A stretch of 41,037 bases of DNA from an uncultured beta proteobacterium (lineage in GTDB: Bacteria; Pseudomonadota; Gammaproteobacteria; Burkholderiales; Burkholderiaceae), in the NCBI GenBank assembly GCA_903918115.1, contig CAIXDG010000003.1, positions 1 to 41,037 on the forward strand, given 5' to 3'. The position numbers were made by a program, and so were the translations under genes. The notes below the pieces were generated by a model. The model had not been told where the DNA came from. It did no database searches and saw only the letters and a program-made list of their open reading frames with translations. Within the stretch, counting starts at the first letter, position 1. Each line of letters starts with the position of its first letter. Positions 33,713 to 41,037 of the stretch are shown piece after piece.

Positions 33713-35458
33713 TTATGCTGCCATCAGCTGGGCCATGGCAAGTGCTTGTTCATCTGTCTCTAAAGCTTCTAAAACCGACGCTAGATGGGCCTTCAACTTG
33801 CCAACATTAGCATGCAAAATTTCCCGCTTCACCAACAATAGTTGACTAAAATGCATTGAAAAATCGGTTAGGCCCATAGCGAGTAAAAGCTTGGTTAGTT
33901 CGGGGTCACCCGCCATCTCACCGCAAACTGAAACTGGAATTTTGGCCAATTGTGCCTGCTTAATGATGTGGGTTAACAAGTACAGCACCGCTGGATGTAA
34001 ATGATCATAGAGGTGGGCAACCGCATGATCTGCCCGATCAATGGCAAGGGTGTATTGAATTAAATCGTTCGTGCCAATGGAAATAAAATCAAAATAGCGA
34101 ATAAATAATGGCAAAGCTAAGGCCGCCGCAGGAATTTCAATCATGGCGCCCACTTGGATCTGGAGATCAAAGATTTGGCCACGCGCGATAAGCTGTTGTT
34201 TAGCCTTTTCTATTAAACGAAAAGTCTCATGAATTTCTTTTGCATGCGCCAACATCGGGATCATGATTTGTACTTGTCCATGCGCCGAGGCGCGCAAAAT
34301 AGCGCGTAATTGCTCTAAAAAAATTTCTGGTTCCGCCAATGACCAGCGAATTGCCCTCAACCCAAGTGGGGACGTCCCCGTTTGCAATAAGTCATTGCTA
34401 TCGCCAAGGGGCTTATCTGCCCCAATATCGATAGTGCGAATATTGACCGGTAAACCATGCATTAAATCGACTACGCGACGGTACTCTTGATACTGATGCT
34501 CCTCGTCCGGTAGGATTTGATTGTGATCCATAAATAGAAATTCAGAACGGAATAAGCCAATACCGATAGCACCTAATTCAATGGCACGAATTGCATCCTC
34601 TGGTAATTCTGTATTGGCAAATAATTTAATTGGGACGCCATCTTCGGTAACTGTGCGTGAAAACTTTAAAGCTTGTAATGCTTGGCTATTTTCGATCGCC
34701 TTTGCTTGCAGGGCACGATACTCAATTAAGAGACTTTCATCTGGGGCTACAACCACGAGCCCGCGCTCACCATCAATAATGAGCCAATCTCCATGGCGAA
34801 TCATTTCACTCGCGTGTCGCACACCCAAGACGGCCGGAATTTCAAGACTGCGCGCCACAATCGATGTATGTGAAGTCTTGCCACCCAGATCGGTAACGAA
34901 CCCGAGAAAACGGGTATTTTTAAAACGCAACATATCGTGCGGTGCTATATCGTGCGCTACGATAATGGCATCACTAAAAACATTTTCTGGCGCTAAAACA
35001 TCTTGGACTTCTTGTTGCTGCTCACTCAAAGCCTTTAAAACCCGTTCTACTACCTGTCGAATATCATGGGCACGCTCTTTTAAATATTGATCTTCCATTT
35101 CAGAAAACTGTTTGAGCAAATCATTTAATTCACTCGTGAGCGCCCAAGCCGCATTTAATCCTTGGGTACGGATTAGTTGCAGTGGCTTTTCAACTAAAGC
35201 AGGATCTGTCAGGATCATGGCGTGGACATCAATGAAGGCAGCCATTTCTTGCGGCGCATCTTTAGGTAGACCCGCGCGCAATTCCTGCAACTCACAGCGA
35301 ACTTGATCGAAGGCTAAAAGGAGTTTCTTTGCTTCCGCCTCTTCGCTACCGGAATCAATTAAATGGTGGCTTACCTCTAAGGCGGCGCGTGAAATGAGTA
35401 CTGCTTGCCCAATCGCAATTCCCTTCGAGGCTGGAATACCATGCAAGGCAAAGGTCAC
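33713..35458 (-). CDS. ptsI: PTS enzyme I (phosphoenolpyruvate-protein phosphotransferase)
   Basis: Enzyme I takes phosphate from PEP and passes it to HPr. The 581 residues include the N-terminal helical HPr-binding domain, the phosphohistidine His197 in GGKTSHTSIVARSLEIPAV, and the C-terminal PEP-binding barrel. That barrel has IGLFRSEFLFMD, IQVGAMIEIPAA, FISIGTNDLIQYT and SVCGEMAGD, with the proton-donor cysteine in this last motif. The start codon is GTG (35458), directly after the ptsH stop, and yields the expected N-terminus (ALHGIPASKGIAIGQA). It ends the gshA-gshB-EIIA-ptsH-ptsI operon. Confidence 0.97.
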   Translation of the reverse strand: MTFALHGIPASKGIAIGQAVLISRAALEVSHHLIDSGSEEAEAKKLLLAFDQVRCELQELRAGLPKDAPQEMAAFIDVHAMILTDPALVEKPLQLIRTQGLNAAWALTSELNDLLKQFSEMEDQYLKERAHDIRQVVERVLKALSEQQQEVQDVLAPENVFSDAIIVAHDIAPHDMLRFKNTRFLGFVTDLGGKTSHTSIVARSLEIPAVLGVRHASEMIRHGDWLIIDGERGLVVVAPDESLLIEYRALQAKAIENSQALQALKFSRTVTEDGVPIKLFANTELPEDAIRAIELGAIGIGLFRSEFLFMDHNQILPDEEHQYQEYRRVVDLMHGLPVNIRTIDIGADKPLGDSNDLLQTGTSPLGLRAIRWSLAEPEIFLEQLRAILRASAHGQVQIMIPMLAHAKEIHETFRLIEKAKQQLIARGQIFDLQIQVGAMIEIPAAALALPLFIRYFDFISIGTNDLIQYTLAIDRADHAVAHLYDHLHPAVLYLLTHIIKQAQLAKIPVSVCGEMAGDPELTKLLLAMGLTDFSMHFSQLLLVKREILHANVGKLKAHLASVLEALETDEQALAMAQLMAA

Positions 35459-35728
35459 TTATTCGCCCTCCCCAAACCGATTGTTAATTAACTCTTGAAG
35501 TGCTAGTAGTGCTTCGTCAGCCTGTTCGCCAACGGTTTCCAAAGTAACCGTACTACCTATTCCAGCAGCTAACATCATCACGCCCATAATACTTTTTGCG
35601 TTGACTTGTCGACCATCCCGTGCCAAGTAAACTTCGCAAGGAAATTCACCCGCTAATTGCGATAACTTAGCCGAAGCGCGTGCATGCAATCCTAATTTAT
35701 TAATAATTTTAATTTCGACGCTTGGCAT
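35459..35728 (-). CDS. ptsH: Phosphocarrier protein HPr
   Basis: The 89-residue HPr has both phosphorylation sites: His15 in NKLGLHARASAKL, for enzyme I, and Ser46 in NAKSIMGVMMLAAG, for HprK. The matching HprK gene is at 2308-3294. The ATG overlaps the upstream EIIA stop by one base (TAATG), and the stop abuts the ptsI start. With no EIIBC gene in view, this protein probably passes phosphate to regulatory EIIA domains. Confidence 0.97.
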   Translation of the reverse strand: MPSVEIKIINKLGLHARASAKLSQLAGEFPCEVYLARDGRQVNAKSIMGVMMLAAGIGSTVTLETVGEQADEALLALQELINNRFGEGE

Positions 35729-36174
35729 TACCTATCCTCAGAGGCAGTGTTAAGAAAATTGGTATTAACGCCAATGCGTAAAATGCCATTTTGGCCACCC
35801 TGTAAGGTTTTTTTAGCTAATTCCTCTAAATCTTCTTGTCGATAAGAGACTGCACGCATGAGCATCGGTAAATTTAATCCGGTTAAAACAATGATCGGAG
35901 AAAATGGCTTACCAGCCAACTGGATTTGACCTATCAAACGTGACGCGACATTCGCGGGTGTTGCACCCATAACATCGGTTAATACCAAAATACCATTACC
36001 CATATCTACTGCTTTTGCTGCTGCGAGTACCCTGTCGAAGCTGACTTTGGCATCCTCGTATGGTGGAATATCAACGGCCTGAATTTTTTCTGGGAGCGAA
36101 CCAAAGGTTTGCTCTGCAAATCCCAGCATAGCTGAGGCTAAAGGGGTATGGGCAACAATGACGATTCCGGGCAT
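35728..36174 (-). CDS. PTS EIIA domain, mannose-type (PTS-EIIA-Man)
   Basis: This is a stand-alone 148-residue EIIA of the mannose family. The phosphorylatable histidine is His9 in GIVIVAHTPLASAML, and ILVLTDVMGATPANVASRL and IIVLTGLNLPMLMRAV are the conserved core strands. The ATG at 36174 was chosen because it starts the fold; a longer reading would overlap gshB. No EIIB, EIIC or EIID partner follows. Its stop overlaps ptsH. A signalling role in the HprK/PTS network is inferred. Confidence 0.92.
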   Translation of the reverse strand: MPGIVIVAHTPLASAMLGFAEQTFGSLPEKIQAVDIPPYEDAKVSFDRVLAAAKAVDMGNGILVLTDVMGATPANVASRLIGQIQLAGKPFSPIIVLTGLNLPMLMRAVSYRQEDLEELAKKTLQGGQNGILRIGVNTNFLNTASEDR

Positions 36175-36191
36175 AACACTCCAAAGTTCGC

Positions 36192-37133
36192 TTAAGTTAA
36201 TTCTTTCTCTAATGCCTGTAACCAAAACTGAGCAACGTCAAGGCCAGTTTGTTCCGTAATTTCGACAAAGCAAGTAGGGCTAGTAACATTAATTTCAGTC
36301 AGATATCCTCCAATTAAGTCTAGGCCCACTAAAAAAAGGCCCCTTTCCCATAGTATCGGCGCCAAATACTCAGCCACCGCTTTCTCTTGATCGCTCAATA
36401 GCATCGCTACACCTTTGCCACCAGCGGCGAGGTTTCCTCTTATTTCGGTACCCTGCGGAATGCGGGCTAAGGCATATGGCACCACCTGACCCGCGATCAA
36501 TAAAACCCGTTTATCGCCGGCACTAATCTGCGGTAAAAACTGTTGCGCCATCAGCGTACGTTGACCATTTTCGCCTAAGGTTTCAACAATGCTCGCTAAA
36601 TTTAAGCCATCTGGACCAACCCTAAAAACGCCTCTACCGCCCATACCATCTAAAGGCTTAAGCACGATATCGTGATGTTCAACATGAAATGCAGAAATTG
36701 CGGCAAGTTCACGCGTAACTAATGTAGGCGGAATGAAAGAAGCAAACTCGGTAATAGAAAGTTTTTCGGATTGATTGCGTAATGCACTGGGCTCATTGAA
36801 TACCCGCGCACCTTGACGCACTGCTGCTGATAGTATCCAGGTCGCATTCAAATATTCAACATTAAATGGCGGATCTTGACGCATGAGTACCGCAGTAAAA
36901 CGATCTAAGGTACACACCTCGCTAATACCTAGCTTATACCAAGAAGTACTAGTAGGCTGAAGTGAAATTGTGCAACAGTCGGCAAATGCAAATCCGGCTT
37001 GCCAAAATAACTGCCGACTTTCGGTATACCAAAGTCGATGACCGGCAGCTTGCGCAGCACGCATCATTGCTACAGTAGAATCTTTTTGCAACTTTAATGA
37101 ATCTAATGGATCGCCAATGAATAAAAAATCCAT
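36192..37133 (-). CDS. gshB: Glutathione synthetase
   Basis: GshB adds glycine to gamma-glutamylcysteine with ATP. The 313 residues have the N-terminal LFIGDPLDSLKLQKDSTVAMM, the region VLMRQDPPFNVEYLNATWIL, the ATP-grasp core IVLKPLDGMGGRGVFRV, and the C-terminal LDLIGGYLTEINVTSPTCF. It follows gshA after three bases and precedes EIIA, an arrangement that couples glutathione synthesis with PTS genes in this group. Confidence 0.96.
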   Translation of the reverse strand: MDFLFIGDPLDSLKLQKDSTVAMMRAAQAAGHRLWYTESRQLFWQAGFAFADCCTISLQPTSTSWYKLGISEVCTLDRFTAVLMRQDPPFNVEYLNATWILSAAVRQGARVFNEPSALRNQSEKLSITEFASFIPPTLVTRELAAISAFHVEHHDIVLKPLDGMGGRGVFRVGPDGLNLASIVETLGENGQRTLMAQQFLPQISAGDKRVLLIAGQVVPYALARIPQGTEIRGNLAAGGKGVAMLLSDQEKAVAEYLAPILWERGLFLVGLDLIGGYLTEINVTSPTCFVEITEQTGLDVAQFWLQALEKELT

Positions 37134-37136
37134 TAT

Positions 37137-38435
37137 TTACTGCGCCTCGGCGTTAGGATCTGTTCTCTCTAACTCTAATGAAGCCGCTAATAAAGCTAGG
37201 CGCGCTACAACACCATACAAGTAAAAACGGTTAGGGGCAGCGCTCCCAGGCTTAGCATTGCGATCGGGCATCGCATTTTGTTCGAATGCCAGAGGTACAA
37301 AATGCATGCCTGGGGCGTTTAAATTTTCATCGGGACCACGATCGGTGTGGACGCGATAAAAACCGCCAATCACATAACGATCGATCATATAAACAACCGG
37401 CTCAGCCACTGCTTCATTGACTTTTTCAAAAGTATAAACACCCTCTTGAATTAATACATCGTGTACCTCAAGGCCATCCTTAACGATACTCATTTTATTG
37501 CGCTCACGGCGATTTAAATTGCCTAGTTCACTGGCATTACGGACCACCATGACACCCATACCGTAGGTACCCGCATCTGCCTTAACGACGACATAGGGTT
37601 TATCTTTAATGCCGTATTCCCGATATTTTTTAGCAATCTTTTTTAAGATGACATCCACTTTTGTTTGTAACTGATCTAATCCTTGTTGCTCATGAAAATC
37701 AACGTCTGAGCAATAATCAAAATACGGATTAATCATCCAAGGATCAATATTAATTAATTTTGCGAACCTTTTCGCCACTTCATCGTAGGCCAAAAAATGC
37801 TTTGATTTACGGCGGACTTGCCATCCCGCATGCAAACCGGGTAAAAGATATTGTTCGTTAATTTTTTCTAAGATGGGTGGAATACCAGCGGATAAATCAT
37901 TATTTAATAAAATTGAGCAAGGATCAAAATCCTTTAGGCCCAGCCGCTGTTTTTTTAAACCCAAGCGTAATAAAGGCTCTAGCAATAAACGATTGCCTTC
38001 AGGCAATTCAATCCAAGTCGGCTTTTTAATCTCGTCCGACAAGCTACCTAAACGTACATTCAAACCCGCTTGCCGCAAGATAGAAGATAAACGGGCAATA
38101 TTTTGTAAATAAAACGTATTACGGGTATGGCGCTCAGGAATAAGTAATAAATTTTTTGCCTCAGGACATATTTTTTCAATGGCTGCCATGGCTGCTTGTA
38201 CAGCCAAAGGCAACATTTCTGGCGAAAGGTTATTAAAACCGCCAGGAAATAAATTCGTATCTACTGGGGCTAATTTAAAGCCTGAATTACGGAGGTCGAC
38301 TGAACAGTAAAAAGGCGGGGTATGCTCCTGCCATTCGAGTCGAAACCAACGCTCAATAGTCGGGGTGGCTTCGAGTACTTTCGACTCAAGCTCAAGTAAG
38401 GGGCCGCTTAAAGCGGTAATCAGATGTGGAACCAT
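37137..38435 (-). CDS. gshA: Glutamate-cysteine ligase, ferrooxidans-type
   Basis: This enzyme forms gamma-glutamylcysteine, the first step of glutathione synthesis. The 432 residues do not resemble the E. coli GshA; they match the type found in betaproteobacteria and Acidithiobacillus. Marks are FYCSVDLRNSGFKLAPVDTN, the ATP-grasp-like YVVVKADAGTYGMGVMVV, and IDRYVIGGFYRVHTDRG with DENLNAPGMHFVPL. The ATG at 38435 has no ribosome binding site. TACAAT lies six bases upstream with a TTGAGC -35 box 16 bases further on, so the message may start at the start codon. Confidence 0.93.
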   Translation of the reverse strand: MVPHLITALSGPLLELESKVLEATPTIERWFRLEWQEHTPPFYCSVDLRNSGFKLAPVDTNLFPGGFNNLSPEMLPLAVQAAMAAIEKICPEAKNLLLIPERHTRNTFYLQNIARLSSILRQAGLNVRLGSLSDEIKKPTWIELPEGNRLLLEPLLRLGLKKQRLGLKDFDPCSILLNNDLSAGIPPILEKINEQYLLPGLHAGWQVRRKSKHFLAYDEVAKRFAKLINIDPWMINPYFDYCSDVDFHEQQGLDQLQTKVDVILKKIAKKYREYGIKDKPYVVVKADAGTYGMGVMVVRNASELGNLNRRERNKMSIVKDGLEVHDVLIQEGVYTFEKVNEAVAEPVVYMIDRYVIGGFYRVHTDRGPDENLNAPGMHFVPLAFEQNAMPDRNAKPGSAAPNRFYLYGVVARLALLAASLELERTDPNAEAQ

Positions 38436-38441
38436 CTTGCC

Positions 38442-38469
38442 ATTGTAAGTTTTTTATGCGTAAGCTCAA
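38442..38469 (-). promoter_or_regulatory. Promoter of the gshAB-pts operon, 6 bases from ATG
   Basis: On the minus strand TTGAGC (38469 to 38464), a 16-base spacer and TACAAT (38447 to 38442), then six bases and the gshA ATG. This is one of the two most complete examples of the short-spaced pattern in the window. Confidence 0.6.
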
Positions 38470-38490
38470 TTTTTAAGCTATTTTGGCAAT

Positions 38491-38519
38491 AAAAAAACGC
38501 AGGATCGTGAGATCCTGCG
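38491..38519 (-). terminator. Rho-independent terminator after amtB
   Basis: A perfect 9-bp stem, CGCAGGATC/GATCCTGCG, with a four-base loop. On the minus strand it is followed by seven T residues (38497 to 38491). It lies 44 bases after the amtB stop and insulates the gshA promoter downstream. Confidence 0.9.
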
Positions 38520-38562
38520 CTAGAAGCCAGGCAGAAATACTGCCTAGTGAGGGGTAAGTCAA

Positions 38563-40050
38563 TTAAATTTCGTACGCTTCTTCGCTGTGGGAGCTAATGT
38601 CTAAACCTTCACGCTCTTCTTCCTCAGTAACTCGCAAGCCAATAATGATGTCAACGAGCTTGAAGGCAATGAAAGAAACGATACCCGACCAAATCAAGGT
38701 AGTAATAACGCCCTGACTTTGAATCCAAAGCTGACTCATGATCGAGTACTCTGGAGCGACGGCATTTGTGACGTAATCATAGATGCCTGTACCGCCCAAT
38801 GAGGGGGCTGCAAATACACCGGTGAGTAAGGCGCCTAATATTCCGCCGACACCATGAATGCCGAAGACATCCAAGCTATCATCTGAGCCTAACATTTTCT
38901 TCAGCCCAGAAACACCCCATAAGCAAACAATGCCGGCCAACGCGCCAATAATCAGCGCGCCCATTGGCCCAACAAAACCTGCGGCTGGTGTAATGGCCAC
39001 TAAACCAGCCACACAACCTGAAGCTGCGCCAAGCATTGATGGCTTACCCTTGGTAATCCACTCAGCTAATGACCAGCCAATCACTGCGGCTGCAGTAGCC
39101 AGATAGGTATTCACAAACGCTAAGGCGGCGCTACCGTTTGCTTCTAGTGCAGAGCCTGCATTAAAGCCAAACCAACCAAACCACAAGAGCGATGCGCCTG
39201 TCATGACATACACTAAGTTATGTGGCTTCATCGCTTCTTTGCCGTAACCTAGACGCTTACCAATCACATAGGAGCCTACTAAACCTGCAATCGCTGCATT
39301 GATGTGGACAACTGTTCCACCAGCGAAATCAAGAATTCCTTTTTGCCAGAGCCAACCTGCTTTTGCAGTAATTGCATCAAGAGAAGCAGCGTCTTTAATC
39401 TCATCAGGACCAGGCCAAAACCAGACCATGTGGGCAATCGGTAAATAGCTAAACGTAAACCAGAGGATCATGAATAGGAGAATCGCCGAAAATTTAGCGC
39501 GCTCAGCAAATGAACCAATAATTAAACAACAGGTGATTGTTGCAAAAACTGCTTGAAATGCCATGAAGACATATTCCGGAATCACAATACCTTTGCTAAA
39601 TGTTGCCGCATTGGAATCAGGTGTCATACCAGCCAAGAACAAGCGATCCATGCCGCCAAAAAATGCGCCGCCTTCGGTGAAAGCAATGCTATAGCCATAA
39701 ATCGCCCATAACACCGTAATCACCGAAAAAATCACCATACACTGCATTAAGATTGACAACACATTCTTACTGCGCGTTAAGCCGCCATAAAATAGCGCCA
39801 AGCCTGGTACCGTCATCAATAGCACCAATGCTGTGGATACCATCATCCAAGCGGTATCACCCTTGTTAGGGGTTGGTGCTGGAGCTGCTGTCGCAGCGGG
39901 TGCAGCAGGAGTTGCAGCTGCTGCAGGAGCGGTAACGGCAGGTTTAGCTTCTTCAGCAGCATTAGCTACTGATGTCCCTACCATGCCAGTAAAGCCAATC
40001 GCCGTCGCTATCGCGCCGCCAGCGACAATTCGTTTTATCCAAGTTAACAT
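38563..40050 (-). CDS. amtB: Ammonium transporter AmtB
   Basis: AmtB is a trimeric inner-membrane ammonium channel blocked by GlnK. The 495 residues start with a signal peptide (IVAGGAIATAIGFTGMVGTSVANAA), as in many Amt proteins. A low-complexity Ala/Pro/Thr linker (about 35-65) and eleven membrane helices follow, with LALFYGGLTRSKN, FAGGTVVHINAAIAGLVG and DVFGIHGVGGILG. The twin pore histidines are in the last two. The ATG at 40050 has a strong ribosome binding site (AGAGAGG, spacing 6). It lies 13 bases after glnK and ends in a terminator. Confidence 0.96.
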   Translation of the reverse strand: MLTWIKRIVAGGAIATAIGFTGMVGTSVANAAEEAKPAVTAPAAAATPAAPAATAAPAPTPNKGDTAWMMVSTALVLLMTVPGLALFYGGLTRSKNVLSILMQCMVIFSVITVLWAIYGYSIAFTEGGAFFGGMDRLFLAGMTPDSNAATFSKGIVIPEYVFMAFQAVFATITCCLIIGSFAERAKFSAILLFMILWFTFSYLPIAHMVWFWPGPDEIKDAASLDAITAKAGWLWQKGILDFAGGTVVHINAAIAGLVGSYVIGKRLGYGKEAMKPHNLVYVMTGASLLWFGWFGFNAGSALEANGSAALAFVNTYLATAAAVIGWSLAEWITKGKPSMLGAASGCVAGLVAITPAAGFVGPMGALIIGALAGIVCLWGVSGLKKMLGSDDSLDVFGIHGVGGILGALLTGVFAAPSLGGTGIYDYVTNAVAPEYSIMSQLWIQSQGVITTLIWSGIVSFIAFKLVDIIIGLRVTEEEEREGLDISSHSEEAYEI

Positions 40051-40063
40051 TTTGAACCTCTCT

Positions 40064-40423
<360 letters not shown>

Positions 40424-41037
40424 TTAGAAAACTTTGGTTAAAGTAACGAGACCTTGCGAGCCACCCAGGTTTTTTCCGGTAGGGCTAGAGTAAGCATAGG
40501 TTCCGCCAGCCGAAGCCGCATTGGTGCCAATATAAGCGGCAGAAATACCTAGACCACCGCCGAAATCTTTGCTTAAACCAATTTTCCAGTCAGTGTAACT
40601 ATAAGTTGGGATAGTTGCAGATGTTGTTTGCCCAGCAATACGTTGATAACCAACGTGTGCATTCACAACTAAGCCCCACACACCTGTATCAACATTGGCG
40701 GTTAAGTCAGGATAATAGGAACCCGAGCTATTTGAAAAGCCGAATGTGTTAGTAACTGCGTAAGAAAATTTTAAAAATCCACTGACAGGTCCAAACACAT
40801 AGTTTTGGGCGGCGTAAAGTTCTGTGGTGTTTGGATTGGTTAGTGATGATGGATAGTTTGTGGTTGGGTAATAGTATTGGAGTACACCAATATCTGACAT
40901 AAAGCCTTCACCAATCAATTCCTTTTTAAAGCCGGCATAAAAATCCATCTCAATTGGTGCTGAGACATTATTGTTGCCACCTTTTGAGGCAGCATCTGAA
41001 ATCCAGGAAATAGATGAGTTCCAGTTACCAATATAGA
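40424..41037 (-). CDS. TorF-family putative porin (partial)
   Basis: The open frame continues past the right edge of the window, so only the last 203 residues are seen; the ATG at 40948 is internal. The visible part is beta-barrel-like, rich in Gly, Tyr, Ser and aromatic residues in alternating strands. It includes IGNWNSSISWISDAASKGG, IEMDFYAGFKKEL, DWKIGLSKDFGGGLGISAAY and a terminal phenylalanine (GLVTLTKVF), as expected for outer-membrane proteins. This matches the Gcw_chp/TorF family, which is often encoded before glnK-amtB. It may be a nitrogen-responsive porin; that role is inferred. Confidence 0.85.
   Translation of the reverse strand, partial: YIGNWNSSISWISDAASKGGNNNVSAPIEMDFYAGFKKELIGEGFMSDIGVLQYYYPTTNYPSSLTNPNTTELYAAQNYVFGPVSGFLKFSYAVTNTFGFSNSSGSYYPDLTANVDTGVWGLVVNAHVGYQRIAGQTTSATIPTYSYTDWKIGLSKDFGGGLGISAAYIGTNAASAGGTYAYSSPTGKNLGGSQGLVTLTKVF

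Noticed and set aside
34581..35090. Open frame of 169 codons on the plus strand within ptsI
   Set aside because: It is antisense to the conserved enzyme I coding sequence, with no family-like motifs and no start signals.

Overview
The window is a gene-dense, all-housekeeping stretch of a betaproteobacterial chromosome. Gene order and protein content fit Burkholderiaceae: lptCAB-hpf-ptsN-hprK-rapZ, mutM/mutY, ispE-tRNA-Gln-prs-rplY-pth, a caa3-type cytochrome oxidase cluster, gshAB-EIIA-ptsHI and glnK-amtB. The AT-rich base composition, very short intergenic spaces and trimmed proteins (for example an FtsY without an acidic A domain) point to Polynucleobacter or a close relative. The genus is an inference. 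No insertion sequence, prophage, CRISPR array or obviously transferred island was seen, and no gene-free stretch exceeds 300 bases.

Layout. 1-4191 (+): end of lptC, lptA, lptB (LPS transport), then hpf, ptsN, hprK and rapZ (ribosome hibernation, nitrogen PTS, HPr kinase, RNase adaptor). 4139-6156 (-): mutY and mutM, DNA repair of 8-oxoguanine. 6192-11096 (+): a TPR-LolB fusion, ispE, tRNA-Gln(TTG), prs, rplY, pth. 11093-15280 (-): ferredoxin, coaD, rsmD and a pair of M16 peptidases. 15342-17252 (+): ftsY and rpoH, the latter behind a CIRCE element. 17232-26208 (-): cytochrome c oxidase structural and assembly genes (ctaC, ctaD, a 45-residue assembly protein, ctaG, DUF2970, ctaE, SURF1, a membrane protein, ctaA, ctaB, sco), interrupted by one inverted small membrane gene. 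26396-27202 (-): a BioC-like methyltransferase with a lost SAM motif, divergent from comF-trmL (+). 28462-30717 (-): rhodanese, grxC, secB, gpsA. 30740-33690 (+): gpmA, ctpA, moeB-like. 33713-38435 (-): gshA, gshB, EIIA(Man), ptsH, ptsI. 38563-41037 (-): amtB, glnK and a truncated TorF-type porin.

Functional links. HprK (2308-3294) and HPr with both His15 and Ser46 (35459-35728) lie in the same window with EI and EIIA, and no sugar permease is present. This suggests a regulatory rather than sugar-importing PTS. The oxidase cluster carries heme A synthesis, copper delivery and assembly factors together with the three core subunits.

The most interesting signals are these. (1) Eight first genes carry a TAnnnT hexamer exactly 6 bases before their ATG and mostly lack a Shine-Dalgarno sequence, which suggests frequent leaderless transcription. 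(2) Several divergent gene pairs have overlapping or palindromic -10 elements. (3) LolB is fused to a periplasmic TPR protein and has no lipobox. (4) A CIRCE operator sits on the rpoH promoter. (5) rpoN is absent from its usual place between lptB and hpf. (6) MutY has an enlarged iron-sulfur loop. (7) The BioC-like protein lacks the glycine-rich SAM loop.
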